A stretch of 64,000 nucleotides of DNA from Azospirillum tabaci (GCF_014596085.1 NZ_JACCJY010000003.1:62001-126000); one strand, 5' to 3'; shown: positions 9,506 to 20,555, numbered from the stretch's first letter. Numbers and translations: made by a program. The notes: a model not told the origin generated them from the sequence alone.

Positions 9506-9603
9506 ACCGCCCTATGGAGTGCGCAATTCCGGGGCGGATGGTCATCGGCGACGGTGAAGCCTGTCCTATGGGTTTCATGACCGTTTCATGACGGCGTGTT
9601 GGC

Positions 9604-10968
9604 TCAGACGGCGACGCCGGGCGCGGCGGCCAACCAGCCGCCGAGATCCTCCAGGGCGCGGCGGGTGTAGGCCAGCTTGCGGTCGCGACCGCGGATGCGC
9701 TCGTCCACCGGCGGGAACAGGCCGAAATTGACGTTCATCGGCTGGTAGGTGTCGGCGTTGGCGCCGCCGGTGATGTGGCCGAGGATCGCCCCCAGCGCGG
9801 TGGTGACCGGCGGGGCGGACGGTTCCCCGCCCAGCCGCTCGGCGGCGGCGAAGCGCCCGGCCAGCAGGCCGACGGCGGCGCTTTCGACATAGCCCTCGCA
9901 GCCCGTCACCTGCCCGGCGAAGCGGATGCGCGGCTGCGCCTTCAGCCGCAGCGCGCCGTCCAGCAGGCGCGGGCTGTTCAGGAAGGTGTTGCGGTGCAGG
10001 CCGCCGAGCCGCGCAAACTCCGCCTTCTCCAGGCCGGGGATCATGCGGAAGATCCGCGCCTGCTCGGCGTGGCGCAGCTTGGTCTGGAAGCCGACGAGGT
10101 TGTAGAGCGTGCCCAGCGCGTTGTCCTGGCGGAGCTGGACCACCGCGTAGGGGCGGCGTTCCGGCTTGTGCGGGTTGGTCAGGCCGACCGGCTTCATCGG
10201 GCCGTAGCGCAGCGTGTCGACCCCGCGCTCCGCCATCACCTCGATGGGCAGGCAGCCTTCGAAGTAGGGCGTGCTCTTCTCCCACTCCTTGAAGTCCACC
10301 TTCTCGGCGGTCAGCAGGGCGTCGATGAAGGCGCGGTACTCGTCCTTCTCGAAGGCGCAATTGATGTAGTCCTTGCCGGTGCCGCCGGGGCCGGGCTTGT
10401 CGTAGCGCGACTGGAACCACGCCTTGGACAGGTCCACGCTCTCCAGATAGACGATGGGGGCGATGGCGTCGAAGAAGGCCAGCGATTCCTCGCCCGTGAA
10501 GCCGCGGATCGCCTCGGCCAGCGGCGGGGAGGTGAGGGGGCCGGTGGCGATGACGACGCTGTCCCAATCCTCCGGCGGCAGGCCGGCGACCTCGCCGCGC
10601 TCCACGGTGATGAGCGGGTGGCCGATGATCGCCTCGGTCACAGCACCCGCGAAACCGTCGCGGTCCATGGCCAGCGCGCCGCCCGCCGGCACCTTGTGCG
10701 CGTCGGCGCAGCGCAGGATCAGCGAGCCGCAGCGCCGCATCTCCTCGTGCAGCAATCCGACGGCGTTGTACTCCGCGTCGTCCGACCGGAAGGAGTTGGA
10801 GCAGACCAGTTCGGCGAGCTGGTCGGTGCTGTGCGCCTCGGTCGGGCGGACGGGCCGCATCTCGTGCAGCACAACGGGAACGCCGCGCTGGGCGAGCTGC
10901 CAAGCGGCTTCGGATCCGGCGAGACCGCCGCCGATGACGTGAACGGGGGAAAGGGACGTGTCGACCAT
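9604..10968 (-). CDS. trmFO: tRNA (uracil-54-C5)-methyltransferase, folate/FAD dependent
   Basis: TrmFO makes ribothymidine at position 54 of tRNAs using methylene-tetrahydrofolate and FADH2. The 454-residue product chosen here starts [15 protein letters not shown], with the FAD-binding [13 protein letters not shown] motif at residues 12-24 and the conserved [13 protein letters not shown] and NVNFGLFPP segments. A start 24 codons upstream is possible in frame but has no family support. The gene lies alone between the MCP and an SRPBCC gene. Confidence 0.95.
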   Translation of the reverse strand: MVDTSLSPVHVIGGGLAGSEAAWQLAQRGVPVVLHEMRPVRPTEAHSTDQLAELVCSNSFRSDDAEYNAVGLLHEEMRRCGSLILRCADAHKVPAGGALAMDRDGFAGAVTEAIIGHPLITVERGEVAGLPPEDWDSVVIATGPLTSPPLAEAIRGFTGEESLAFFDAIAPIVYLESVDLSKAWFQSRYDKPGPGGTGKDYINCAFEKDEYRAFIDALLTAEKVDFKEWEKSTPYFEGCLPIEVMAERGVDTLRYGPMKPVGLTNPHKPERRPYAVVQLRQDNALGTLYNLVGFQTKLRHAEQARIFRMIPGLEKAEFARLGGLHRNTFLNSPRLLDGALRLKAQPRIRFAGQVTGCEGYVESAAVGLLAGRFAAAERLGGEPSAPPVTTALGAILGHITGGANADTYQPMNVNFGLFPPVDERIRGRDRKLAYTRRALEDLGGWLAAAPGVAV

Positions 10969-11110
10969 ATCAGCAACTTTCACAAAGTTGCCGAACAAGT
11001 AGACCGTCATTGTCGCCACGGCAAGGCCAACCCAAACCACGGCGCGGAATCGCGACCAGGGTCGCCCGCCGGTTCCGGCGATCCTGGTCGCTCCGCCGAA
11101 CAGCGGTGAT

Positions 11111-11587
11111 TTACTGGGCGGCGAGCTTCTGCTTCAGCCCATCGAAGCCTGAGGTGAAGATACCGGAGATCACCTTGCGCGTTTCCTCGTCGCTGGCGCC
11201 GTTGGAGGTGTAGCGCGCCTTCCAGACGACGCGCGTGCCCTCGCCCGCCGGTTCGGCCGACAGGGAGGCCGCGTAGTCCTTGACCGGCAGCGGACTGGTC
11301 AGGATCGAATAGCGGATGCGGTGGCTGCTGGCGGAGGAGGAGAGCAGGCGCTCCTCAATCGCGCCGCCACCCTTGAGGGCCAGCACGCGCTCCTGCGTGC
11401 CGTCCTTCCGGCGCAGGGTGCAGCTTTCCACCGCCGGGTGCCAGGTGCCGAGGTTGCAGAAAGGGCCGATCTGCTGCCAGACCGTCTCGACCGGGTAAGG
11501 CAAGGTGACCGATTCCGTGACCTCGACGGCCAGGGCCGGGCTTGCCAGCGCGGCCAGAGTGGTCGCGACCGCGAACAGGGTGCGCAT
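11111..11587 (-). CDS. Secreted SRPBCC (START-like) family protein
   Basis: A 158-residue protein with a clear signal peptide ([20 protein letters not shown], cleavage expected after residue 20) followed by one START/polyketide-cyclase-like fold: [19 protein letters not shown] at its start, the [10 protein letters not shown] turn, and a long C-terminal helix ending in [11 protein letters not shown]. Such domains bind hydrophobic ligands, but the ligand here is unknown. The start was moved 17 codons in from the longest frame because GGAGGG lies at the right spacing and the signal peptide begins there. Confidence 0.85.
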   Translation of the reverse strand: MRTLFAVATTLAALASPALAVEVTESVTLPYPVETVWQQIGPFCNLGTWHPAVESCTLRRKDGTQERVLALKGGGAIEERLLSSSASSHRIRYSILTSPLPVKDYAASLSAEPAGEGTRVVWKARYTSNGASDEETRKVISGIFTSGFDGLKQKLAAQ

Positions 11588-11713
11588 GGGGTTCCCTCCG
11601 TTGTTCGGCTGTTCCGGCGCGCATCGTTGGGCGCGCATTGAAATCCTAGCCGAGCGACGAGGGCGTGAAACTTGTACGTTGGTAGGACGAACAAGGCGAG
11701 GTTTGGTAAGACA

Positions 11714-11745
11714 ACGGCCGGCCCCGCCTGTGCGGAGCCGGTCGT
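11714..11745 (-). terminator. Hairpin terminator downstream of the small lipoprotein gene
   Basis: Fourteen-base arms with two mismatches (11714-11727 and 11732-11745) around a CTGT loop, placed 27 bases after the stop of the minus-strand lipoprotein gene. The minus-strand transcript continues TGTCTT after the stem, so the U-tract is poor; intrinsic termination is likely but not certain. Confidence 0.55.
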
Positions 11746-11771
11746 TTCTCTTGGGGCCGCGCGAACAGTCC

Positions 11772-11972
11772 TTATTCGCTCTTGGTGGTCGTCGTGCGCT
11801 CGGTGGTGGTCGAACCGCTGACCGGCGGGGTGGTCAGGCTTGAGGAGCCGTAGCCGGGCGAGGTGGTCGTGGTGGTGGTCGTGGTGCTGGTGGACTCGTC
11901 GGTCCCGCAGGCGCTGACCAGCAAGGCCGCGCCGAAAGCCAGCGCCACACCGGACATCATGGTCCTTGACAT
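11772..11972 (-). CDS. Small Thr/Ser-rich lipoprotein
   Basis: A 66-residue predicted lipoprotein: a hydrophobic leader ends in the lipobox LVSAC, so Cys22 would be lipid-modified. The rest is a low-complexity tail with eight threonines in a row and later TTTERTTTTKSE, probably an unstructured tether. GGAG lies seven bases before the start. It follows uvrA's terminator on the same strand but seems independent. No homologous function can be named. Confidence 0.7.
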   Translation of the reverse strand: MSRTMMSGVALAFGAALLVSACGTDESTSTTTTTTTTSPGYGSSSLTTPPVSGSTTTERTTTTKSE

Positions 11973-12055
11973 GCTCCGTCTCCATCCTGTTTGGCGAACG
12001 ATGAAGAAGAAACGCCCCCGCCGCAGCTTTGTTTCCAGGACAAAAATCGGCCATA

Positions 12056-12082
12056 AGAAAAAGGCCGGGGATGACCCCGGCC
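12056..12082 (-). terminator. uvrA rho-independent terminator
   Basis: Eight-base GC stem GGCCGGGG/CCCCGGCC (12063-12070 with 12075-12082) and loop ATGA. Read on the minus strand it is followed by TTTTT, five bases past the uvrA stop. This is a standard intrinsic terminator. Confidence 0.92.
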
Positions 12083-12087
12083 CGTCT

Positions 12088-14934
<2,847 letters not shown>

Positions 14935-14940
<6 letters not shown>

Positions 14941-14949
14941 GGAGTGTTC
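14935..14949. promoter_or_regulatory. LexA (SOS) box over the uvrA start codon
   Basis: GTTC-ATGGAGT-GTTC is an exact match to the GTTC-N7-GTTC direct-repeat operator known for alphaproteobacterial LexA. Read on the minus strand it is GAAC-N7-GAAC and contains the uvrA ATG. Binding at the start codon would also block elongation from any upstream promoter. Confidence 0.85.
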
Positions 14950-15419
14950 TTAGCCGAAACCGGTGGGGAAGGGAAGACGCCAGAGAGGGGCCAGGGGAGA
15001 GCATCGAAGCCCGGACAGATATGTGCCATGCGCAGGCGACTTGCCACCGGCGCGCGTCCCTTTCCGGCCGCGTGGGATGCAGGGTCGCGATACGGGAATG
15101 CCGGGGAGCCGAGGATGGGGAACCACCAAGGAAATTGTTGGCGCCGCGGACTCTCTCTGCTATGTTTGTTCATGGAGTGTTCTCTTGCGCGCGGGCTGGG
15201 CGGGTTGATCCGGGCGGAAGGGGCGAAGCGCTCCGCGGCGGCGGTTGACCCGTGCCCATCCCGCATGCTTTGTGAAGCGCAAGGCAGGGTGGGGCATGGA
15301 CCGATCCATGGATCAAACCGGCCCTGCGAACAGACACCCCCGGTATCCGGACGCCCTTCCGCCGGGCGCCCGAACGGGTCGGATGGGATACCGGGAACCC
15401 GCGCTAGGAGACACGTGCG
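14950..15419. promoter_or_regulatory. uvrA-ssb divergent intergenic region
   Basis: About 470 bases between the two divergent DNA-repair genes. It holds the second LexA box at 15168-15182. The ssb ribosome site AGGAG is at 15406-15410, ten bases before its ATG. No other gene is supported; the minus-strand 78-codon frame (15173-14937) is best seen as a by-product of the duplication. No unambiguous -35/-10 pair could be picked by eye. Confidence 0.6.
15141..15183. repeat. uvrA start-region repeat, copy 2 with second LexA box (15168-15182)
   Basis: Second copy of the uvrA 5' end. It repeats the 15-base GTTC-N7-GTTC box exactly and keeps the GCGCCGCGGAC block, but carries a 4-base insertion that would shift the frame. 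Read on the minus strand it still begins ATGAACAAACAT (MNKH) and opens a 78-codon frame whose TGA overlaps the uvrA ATG. Coding of that frame is doubtful; the regulatory box is the safer reading. It lies 238 bases before ssb on the other strand. Confidence 0.8.
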
Positions 15420-15917
15420 ATGAATGTATGGACGTTTACGGGGCGCCTCGGCGCGGATGGCGAGCTTCGCTCCACGCAGAGCGGCGAAAAGGTTCTGGGC
15501 TTCCGCGTCGCCAACGACGTCGGGTTCGGCGACCGGAAGACCACCCAGTGGGTGGACTGCTCCATCTGGGGCCGCCGTGCGGAGGCTTTGGCGCCGCACC
15601 TGACCAAGGGCAAGGCCGTGGTGATCTCCGGCGAGGTGACGATCCGCGAGTTCGAGAAGCGCGACGGCACCCGCGGCGCCGGCCTGTCGGTGCGTGTCAA
15701 CGAGATCGACTTCACCGGCGGCCGTGAGGGCGAAGGCGGCGGCGGTGGTGGCTACGGCGGCGGTGGCGGCGGTGGCGGCTACGAGTCGCGTGGCGGCGGT
15801 GGTGGCGGTGGTTACGGCGGCGGCAGCGGTGGTGGTGGTTACGGTGGTGGCGGCGGCCGCAGCGGCGGCGGTGCTCCGCCGAAGCACGACGACCTGGACG
15901 ACGAAATCCCGTTCTAA
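15420..15917 (+). CDS. ssb: Single-stranded DNA-binding protein
   Basis: A 165-residue SSB. Residues 1-100 form the OB fold (MNVWTFTGRLGADGELR; VANDVGFGDRKTTQWVDCSIWG; AVVISGEVTIREFEKRDG). A glycine-dominated linker of about 50 residues with scattered Tyr, Arg and Ser follows. The acidic tip DDLDDEIPF is the docking tail for repair and replication partners. The very short N-terminus differs from the commoner alphaproteobacterial SSB that starts MAGSVNKV, so a second ssb elsewhere in the genome is possible. It is divergent from uvrA across two LexA boxes, suggesting SOS induction. Confidence 0.95.
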   Translation: MNVWTFTGRLGADGELRSTQSGEKVLGFRVANDVGFGDRKTTQWVDCSIWGRRAEALAPHLTKGKAVVISGEVTIREFEKRDGTRGAGLSVRVNEIDFTGGREGEGGGGGGYGGGGGGGGYESRGGGGGGGYGGGSGGGGYGGGGGRSGGGAPPKHDDLDDEIPF

Positions 15918-15963
15918 ATCGTCCGGGAATGCCCTCCGCGGTTCTCGCGCCCGGATGAGCGCA

Positions 15964-15986
15964 GGGAGGGGGTATCTTCCCCTCCC
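15964..15986 (+). terminator. Possible ssb terminator hairpin
   Basis: GGGAGGGG (15964-15971) pairs perfectly with CCCCTCCC (15979-15986) around a seven-base loop, 47 bases after the ssb stop. No U-tract follows, so it may only stabilise or pause the transcript. Confidence 0.45.
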
Positions 15987-16100
15987 GTCCGGTTCCGGCC
16001 GCAGGAATGTCATGGCCTGAACGGCGCAGGCCGGGCTTGACGAGGAACGTCCGCCAACCGAGATTTCACGGCGAGCGTCCTTCGTGATCCAGGAGCAGCC

Positions 16101-16406
16101 ATGGCCACCCAACGCCGTCACTTCCTGCGCGCCCTTGCCGCCGTCGCGGTTGGTGGCGGTGCGGCGACCCTGCCCGGTCCCGCCGCAGCGTTCCGGGTGA
16201 TTCCGAACGACGATTTGAAGGGCGTGCTGGACGAGGGCTGTGGTGCCACCGCCTACCATCGGCGGATGATCGACGAGGCGGTGCAGGCCGCCGGCGTCTC
16301 GCTGACGGAAGAGCAGCGCAACACGCTCCTCTCTCAGATATCCTGCCCGACCTGCCGCTGCCCCCTCAACCAGATCGACAATCCCGCGGCCGGCCTGCGC
16401 TTTTAA
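16101..16406 (+). CDS. Small Tat-signal protein, unknown function
   Basis: A 101-residue protein whose N-terminus RRHFLRALAAVAVGGGAATL fits a twin-arginine signal, cleaved around PAAA at residues 30-33. The mature part is about 68 residues with a central helix and four cysteines: one in DEGCGAT and three in SCPTCRCPL near the C-terminus. The latter could bind a metal or form disulphides. AGGAG lies eight bases before the ATG. The 3' end overlaps the convergent 16366 gene by 41 bases. I do not recognise the family. Confidence 0.75.
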   Translation: MATQRRHFLRALAAVAVGGGAATLPGPAAAFRVIPNDDLKGVLDEGCGATAYHRRMIDEAVQAAGVSLTEEQRNTLLSQISCPTCRCPLNQIDNPAAGLRF

Positions 16407-16713
16407 GGGCCAGTCGAGGCTTTTTGCGACGGCGCGCGCGCTCGGCAACCAGTTCCTTCAGTCCGCGCGGGATGCGCGTGCGCTCGCCCCAGCGGACGGC
16501 AATCCCGGCGGCGCGGCATTCCGCGGCCAGTTCCCGGCCATTCTCGTAACGGTGCTGGTCGAGCAGCGGCCATCCGTCCAAGCCACGGTAATCGAACGGG
16601 TGCCCGTCGAGAAAATCCCGGAACCCGTCGAAGAAGCGTGGGTGCAGGACCACCGGCTTGGCTTCCCTCCAGGACCGCGCGCCGAAGAAGCGGTTGTTGG
16701 TCACCCCGCTCAT
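16366..16713 (-). CDS. Unknown protein, second gene of a two-gene unit
   Basis: A 115-residue basic protein with an aromatic-rich N-terminal half (NNRFFGARSWREAKPVVLHP, FFDGFRDFLDGHPFDYRGLDGWP) and a strongly basic C-terminus (ERARRRKKPR). There is no signal peptide or membrane segment. Its ATG overlaps the stop of the upstream gene (ATGA at 16710-16713), a sign of translational coupling. The last 13 codons overlap the convergent Tat-signal gene. Function unknown. Confidence 0.6.
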   Translation of the reverse strand: MSGVTNNRFFGARSWREAKPVVLHPRFFDGFRDFLDGHPFDYRGLDGWPLLDQHRYENGRELAAECRAAGIAVRWGERTRIPRGLKELVAERARRRKKPRLALKSAGRPRDCRSG

Positions 16714-16961
16714 TGAAGGGGTCCCGGCCCGGAGCCCACAGGGGAATCCAGCACGGCCCGGCGCAGTTTGTCGAGCAGGCCCGCCGTCGCGCTCGGGCCG
16801 TGCAGGGCGGCGAGCCGGTCCACCGCTTCAACCATCATCGCCCAGGCGACCAGCCGCTCCGGCACGCCCTCGTGCCGTCCTTCGCCCCACAACGACCGCA
16901 CCAGGTCCAGCGCCGCTTCGAATCCCGCCGGAACGCCCGGCGCATCCATGCCCTTCATCAT
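16710..16961 (-). CDS. Unknown small helical protein, first gene of a two-gene unit
   Basis: An 83-residue mostly helical protein (MMKGMDAPGVPAGFEAALDL; ERLVAWAMMVEAVDRLAALH). The start was set nine codons inside the longest frame because GGGGGAAC stands right before this ATG-ATG pair. Its stop overlaps the start of the 16366 gene. A palindrome at 17008-17024 and an unusually AT-rich stretch lie upstream and probably hold the promoter and operator. The family is not recognised. Confidence 0.6.
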   Translation of the reverse strand: MMKGMDAPGVPAGFEAALDLVRSLWGEGRHEGVPERLVAWAMMVEAVDRLAALHGPSATAGLLDKLRRAVLDSPVGSGPGPLQ

Positions 16962-17007
16962 CGTTCCCCCGTTGCCGCGTGTCGCCAAACAGCGTCAAGG
17001 GAACGTA

Positions 17008-17024
17008 ACGTTATATCATAACGT
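17008..17024. promoter_or_regulatory. Palindromic operator candidate before the two-gene unit
   Basis: A perfect inverted repeat ACGTTAT-ATC-ATAACGT in an AT-rich island (17003-17037) that contrasts with the GC-rich surroundings. It lies 47 bases upstream of the chosen start of the 16710 gene, where a promoter is expected. Arm length and spacing suit a dimeric repressor. Confidence 0.6.
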
Positions 17025-17107
17025 ATCAAAGACAAAAGGAAGCGCGCCGGCCAGACCCTGCGGCCCCGTCCCAGGGGCTTCCTCGCAGGGCCTGGCCGTA
17101 GGGAGGT

Positions 17108-17560
17108 TCAGCGCGGCGCGGTGGCGCGGTTCCAGTTGGTGGCGTCCGCCGGGTTGCCGGGCAGGGGAGCCAAGGCCGGCGCACTTGCGGCGGGCGCGGC
17201 GAACAGGGCGTCGAACTCGTTCGCCGTCATGCCGGTCAGGACGAGTGCCTGCCGCTCTTCCGAATAGCGCAACTGCCCAGAGTCCAGCGTCACATGGCGC
17301 TTCACCGGATGGACCGGCGCACCGCTCGCCACCACGAGTTGGACCGGCTCACGGGCCGGGGTGAGGACGACATCCTCGACCGCGCCCAGGATGCGGTTCT
17401 CGGGAATGGACTGCACCGTCAGCCCGACCAACTCCAGCGGCGACATCTGCGCCATGGGTCGTTGCGCGGCGCCGGTTTCCGCGCAGGCGCCGAGCGCGGC
17501 CAGGGCGCAGACAGCCAGCAGCCGAGTGGCGGGGCGGGGGGTGAGGCGTCGATGGTTCAT
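17108..17560 (-). CDS. Lipoprotein with PRC-barrel-like domain
   Basis: 150 residues. A basic leader and hydrophobic stretch end in the lipobox LGAC (Cys26), so the protein is probably anchored to a membrane on the periplasmic side. Residues about 42-115 look like a PRC-barrel: ELVGLTVQSIPENRILGAVE, then VVLTPAREPVQLVVASG, ending in LTGMTANEFDALF. A Pro/Ala-rich tail follows. GGAGGAG lies before the start. PRC-barrel proteins of this kind are common, poorly understood envelope proteins in rhizosphere alphaproteobacteria. Confidence 0.75.
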   Translation of the reverse strand: MNHRRLTPRPATRLLAVCALAALGACAETGAAQRPMAQMSPLELVGLTVQSIPENRILGAVEDVVLTPAREPVQLVVASGAPVHPVKRHVTLDSGQLRYSEERQALVLTGMTANEFDALFAAPAASAPALAPLPGNPADATNWNRATAPR

Positions 17561-17631
17561 GCGTGGCTCCTCCGTCGCGTGGGCAAGGCTATAACGCGGC
17601 AGCGGAGCGGAGGGGCAGCGGGCAAGAGCGG

Positions 17632-17661
17632 AAAAGGGCGCGGCCAGCCGCGGCCACGCCC
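17632..17661 (-). terminator. Terminator of the RTX-repeat gene
   Basis: Ten-base arms GGGCGCGGCC (17636-17645) and GGCCACGCCC (17652-17661) with one G-U pair, followed on the minus strand by TTTTC. It lies 54 bases past the stop of the RTX gene. Confidence 0.8.
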
Positions 17662-17715
17662 CTTGCGCCGTCAGGCCCTCATGCCCGCGGTACTTCCTTC
17701 AGGTGAGAATACCGG

Positions 17716-18342
17716 TCAGGTGAAGACATAGTCGCGGCCGGACACCAACCCAACCGCATCCACGGTGAGCGACGACCCGTCCCGGAACCCGAAGGCCGTG
17801 CTGGTGGCGGTGGCGGAAACGGTCAGGTCGGCGGCGGAGAAGCCGCGGAACTCGATGCGGTCGATTCCGGCTTCGAAATAGGTGGTGTCGTCGGTCCCGA
17901 AGCCGCCCGGCGCCACGTCGAAGCGGAAGATGTCCGTGGCGTTGTCGCGGTAGCTGACCATGTGGTCGTTGCCGGCGCCGGGCAGGAAGACGTCCGACCC
18001 GTCGTCGCGCAGCGTGTCGATCAGCCAGTCGTCGCCGATTCCACCGACCAGGGTGTCGTCGCCGCGCCCCCCCTTCACCGTGTCGTTGCCCGACCCGCCG
18101 TCCAGCCAGTCGTCGCCGGCGCCGCCGAACAGCTGGTCGTCGCCCTGACGCCCGTGCATGCGGTCATTGCCCGGATCGCCGGCGTAGGGATCGCCCAGCC
18201 AATCATTCCCAAGCCCACCGTCCAGCAAGTCGTTGCCGAGACCTCCGGAGAGTGAATCATTCCCTCCATTGCCATAGACCGTGTCAGCGGAGTCGGTGCC
18301 GAGATGGCGCTCAGCGGCGTTGGTGCCCGAAAACGTGGCCAT
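17716..18342 (-). CDS. RTX-type calcium-binding repeat protein
   Basis: A 208-residue protein dominated by glycine/aspartate nonapeptide repeats of the GGxGxDxLx type between residues about 15 and 125 (NGGNDSLSG, LGNDLLDG, QGDDQLFG, AGDDWLDG, SGNDTVKG, RGDDTLVG). These form a calcium-bound parallel beta-roll. The C-terminal 70 residues match the capping region common to such proteins (DIFRFDVAPG; IEFRGFSAADLTVS) and end in YVFT, a likely type I secretion signal. No enzymatic domain is present and no type I exporter is nearby. GAGGAG precedes the ATG. A broken relative lies at 24315-24900. Confidence 0.88.
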   Translation of the reverse strand: MATFSGTNAAERHLGTDSADTVYGNGGNDSLSGGLGNDLLDGGLGNDWLGDPYAGDPGNDRMHGRQGDDQLFGGAGDDWLDGGSGNDTVKGGRGDDTLVGGIGDDWLIDTLRDDGSDVFLPGAGNDHMVSYRDNATDIFRFDVAPGGFGTDDTTYFEAGIDRIEFRGFSAADLTVSATATSTAFGFRDGSSLTVDAVGLVSGRDYVFT

Positions 18343-18525
18343 GGTTGCCTCTCCTCAATGATTAACAAACCGTTAACATCAAGGTGAGTGGAGAGAAAGG
18401 TAAAAAAACACTTAACGCAATGGTGCCAATTTTTGCCACGGTCCCTTGGGCGTTGTTGCTCATGTGTTTCGGTGTTGTTTTCAGATTCGAATCTTCGATT
18501 TACGGAAATCGGTAGCCGGACAACG
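18343..18525. promoter_or_regulatory. Upstream region of the RTX gene
   Basis: A relatively AT-rich stretch between the RTX start (minus) and the terminator of the next minus-strand unit. It contains two GTTAA-type segments near 18360-18378 and a run of seven A at 18403-18409. No gene is supported; it probably holds the RTX promoter, but no clear -35/-10 pair was identified. Confidence 0.4.
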
Positions 18526-18556
18526 AAAAAGGCCGGCGCCTTGCGGCACCAGCCTT
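18526..18556 (-). terminator. Terminator of the Pro-rich/entericidin-like unit
   Basis: Twelve-base arms at 18529-18540 and 18545-18556 pair with two G-U pairs on the minus-strand RNA and are followed by TTTTT (18526-18530 on +). It lies about 43 bases after the stop of the proline-rich gene. A separate perfect 14-base palindrome, CGCCGTATACGGCG, sits at 18583-18596 directly after that stop. Confidence 0.8.
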
Positions 18557-18598
18557 CCTTGAAACGGCTTGTCGCCGACCGTCGCCGTATACGGCGCC

Positions 18599-18787
18599 TT
18601 AGGCCTGGGTCGGCGACGGCATGCCGGGAACGGGTTGGTCCGCCGGCGGCGGCATCTCCGGAGGGATGTCGGGATTCGCGGGGACCGGGTAGGGGTCCGG
18701 CGTGGTCGGACGGTCCGGCTGCGGGGTGTTGGGGTTGCTCGGGGGCGGCACCTCGGTGGGGCGCTCCGGCGTCATGGGGTCGCTCAT
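18599..18787 (-). CDS. Small proline-rich protein
   Basis: A 62-residue protein that is about one-third proline (VPPPSNPNTPQPDRPTTP, DIPPEMPPPADQPVPG). The start at MSDPMTPERP is the likeliest; a frame 15 codons longer exists but overlaps the upstream gene. There is no signal peptide, and the chain would be disordered. It follows the entericidin-like gene by 41 bases and shares a terminator with it. Function unknown; biased composition makes even its coding status moderately uncertain. Confidence 0.55.
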   Translation of the reverse strand: MSDPMTPERPTEVPPPSNPNTPQPDRPTTPDPYPVPANPDIPPEMPPPADQPVPGMPSPTQA

Positions 18788-18828
18788 GCGGGTGGCTCTC
18801 AGTGGTTGAAAAAGCGTGGTGGAGCGCG

Positions 18829-18981
18829 TCACTCGGCGGCGCGTTCGACGGCCCGTCCGCCGGCCTGGACATCCTGCCCGGCCCCTTCGATCGTGTTGCA
18901 GCCGACGAGCAGGGCGGCGAAGGTCAGGACGAAGCTGGCGAGGGCGATCTGGCGGACGGGGAACGGCATGGTGCGGCTCAT
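18829..18981 (-). CDS. Entericidin A/B-like small lipoprotein
   Basis: A 50-residue lipoprotein: leader MSRTMPFPVRQIALASFV continues to the lipobox LVGC (Cys28), then NTIEGAGQDVQAGGRAVERA, the hallmark amphipathic tail of the entericidin EcnA/B family. In Escherichia coli the pair acts as an antidote/toxin in stationary-phase lysis; in most other bacteria single copies have no proven role. GAGGAG sits before the chosen ATG, 37 codons inside the longest frame. Confidence 0.82.
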   Translation of the reverse strand: MSRTMPFPVRQIALASFVLTFAALLVGCNTIEGAGQDVQAGGRAVERAAE

Positions 18982-19175
18982 GATCCCGAACTCCTCAAAG
19001 GATGCTGTTGTTTCGTCAACGCGGTGTCGCGGGCGTTGGTTCCGGCCCGTTCGGCGGATTTGCAACAGGGCGGAAGGAGAATGCGCTGCCACTTGACGTG
19101 GTACGCCGCAAGGTCAAGATGGCCGGTTCCGCCACCGGCGGTGACAACCGTAGACAAGCGACCGATACCCCGATC

Positions 19176-20555
19176 ATGCCCGACCACGCGATTCCCGCCC
19201 CTCTCCTGACCGACCGTCTGCGCACCCACGCGGGTGAATTGCTGCGGCTGGCCGCCCCGGTCATCGTCTCGCGCGCCGGGCTGGTGGTCATGATGGCGGT
19301 GGACACCGCCATCGTCGGTCGCTACAGCGCCCAGGAACTGGCCTATTACGGGCTGGCCCACCTGCCGGCCAACCTGCTGGTCACCACCGGCGTGGGGCTG
19401 ATGATGGGCGTGGTGGCGGTGACCGCCCATGCCCTGGGGGCGGGTCAGGACGCGGAGTGCGGGCGTGTCTGGCGCCGGGCCATTCCCTACGCGCTGCTGC
19501 TCGGCATCCTCTTCGCCCTGGCCTCGCTGGCCGGGGAGCCGTTCTTCCGCCTGACCGGCCAGTCCGCGGATCTCGCGGCGGGCGGCGGGCAAGTGATGGC
19601 GGTGCTCGGCTACGGCATGCCGGGCATGATGCTGTACGTCGCCACCGGATTCTTCCTGGAGGGGTTGAAGAGGCCCGTTCCGGGCATGGTGGCGATGATC
19701 CTCGGCAATCTTTTGAACGCGCTGCTCGCCTGGATGCTCGTCTGGGGGCATGGCGGTTTCCCGGCCCTGGGGGCGGTCGGCTCGGCCTGGGCGACCACCG
19801 CGGTGCGCTGGGGAATGGGGCTCGGCCTCGCCTTCTACGCTTGGCACATGAGCGACCACGCCCGCTGGGCGGTGCGCGACCCGGTCCGCGACTGGTGGAG
19901 CGGCAGCCGCAAGCAGCGCCATCTCGGCTACGCCGCCGGGGTCAGCCTGGGCGTGGAAAGCGGCGCCTTCGCCACGCTGGGCCTGTTCGCCGGGATGATC
20001 TCGCCGCTGGCGCTCGGTGCCTACACGGTCGGGCTGAACCTGACGGCGCTGCCCTTCATGGCGGCGGTCGGGCTGGCCTCGGCCACGGCGGTGCGGGTGG
20101 GGGTGGCCTATGGCCGGCGCGATCCGCTGGACATGGCGCTGGCCGGCTGGACGGGGCTGGGCGTCACCAGCCTGATACTGGCCGGAGTCGGGGTGCTCTA
20201 CCGCTGGATGCCGGAGCCGCTGGCGGCGATCTACAGCGCCGACCCCGAACTGATCGCCGCGGTGGCGCCGCTGATCGCCTTCACCGCCTGGGTTCTGGTG
20301 GCGGACGGCGGACAGGTGGTCATGGCGAATGCGCTGCGCGGGCGCGGCGACGCCTGGGTTCCCACCGCGCTGCACTTCATTTCCTACGCGGTGGTGATGA
20401 TTCCGGTGTCGGCCTTGCTCGCCTTCGGGCTGGACCGCGGCGCACGCGGTCTTTTTGAGGGAATTTTGATCGCCAGTGTGGTATCCGTGACCATCCTTTC
20501 GCTGCGCTTCGCGCTGTTGAGCCGCCCTCGTCCTGCAAAGGCCGAAGGCTATTGA
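19176..20555 (+). CDS. MATE family multidrug/metabolite efflux protein
   Basis: A 459-residue inner-membrane protein with twelve predicted helices and two MatE repeats. It opens with ELLRLAAPVIVSRAGLVVMM and the typical VDTAIVGRYS segment near residues 42-51. MATE proteins export drugs or organic cations in exchange for sodium or protons. The start is uncertain: ATG 19176 lacks a ribosome site, whereas ATG 19119, in frame and 19 codons earlier, has AAGG at good spacing. The gene is divergent from the entericidin-like gene. Substrate unknown. Confidence 0.9.
   Translation: MPDHAIPAPLLTDRLRTHAGELLRLAAPVIVSRAGLVVMMAVDTAIVGRYSAQELAYYGLAHLPANLLVTTGVGLMMGVVAVTAHALGAGQDAECGRVWRRAIPYALLLGILFALASLAGEPFFRLTGQSADLAAGGGQVMAVLGYGMPGMMLYVATGFFLEGLKRPVPGMVAMILGNLLNALLAWMLVWGHGGFPALGAVGSAWATTAVRWGMGLGLAFYAWHMSDHARWAVRDPVRDWWSGSRKQRHLGYAAGVSLGVESGAFATLGLFAGMISPLALGAYTVGLNLTALPFMAAVGLASATAVRVGVAYGRRDPLDMALAGWTGLGVTSLILAGVGVLYRWMPEPLAAIYSADPELIAAVAPLIAFTAWVLVADGGQVVMANALRGRGDAWVPTALHFISYAVVMIPVSALLAFGLDRGARGLFEGILIASVVSVTILSLRFALLSRPRPAKAEGY

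Noticed and set aside
15738..15875. Repetitive G-rich stretch in ssb as a possible CRISPR or satellite
   Set aside because: It encodes the glycine-rich SSB linker in frame; units are short and irregular and there are no spacers.
18423..18450. TGGCA elements near 18420-18445 as a sigma54 promoter for the RTX gene
   Set aside because: The spacing between the GG and GC elements is too short for a -24/-12 promoter.
19081..19209. 42-codon frame with GGAAGGAG just before its ATG, upstream of the MATE gene
   Set aside because: The ribosome site is only one base from the ATG, the product is Pro/Arg-rich without features, and it overlaps the start of the MATE gene in another frame.
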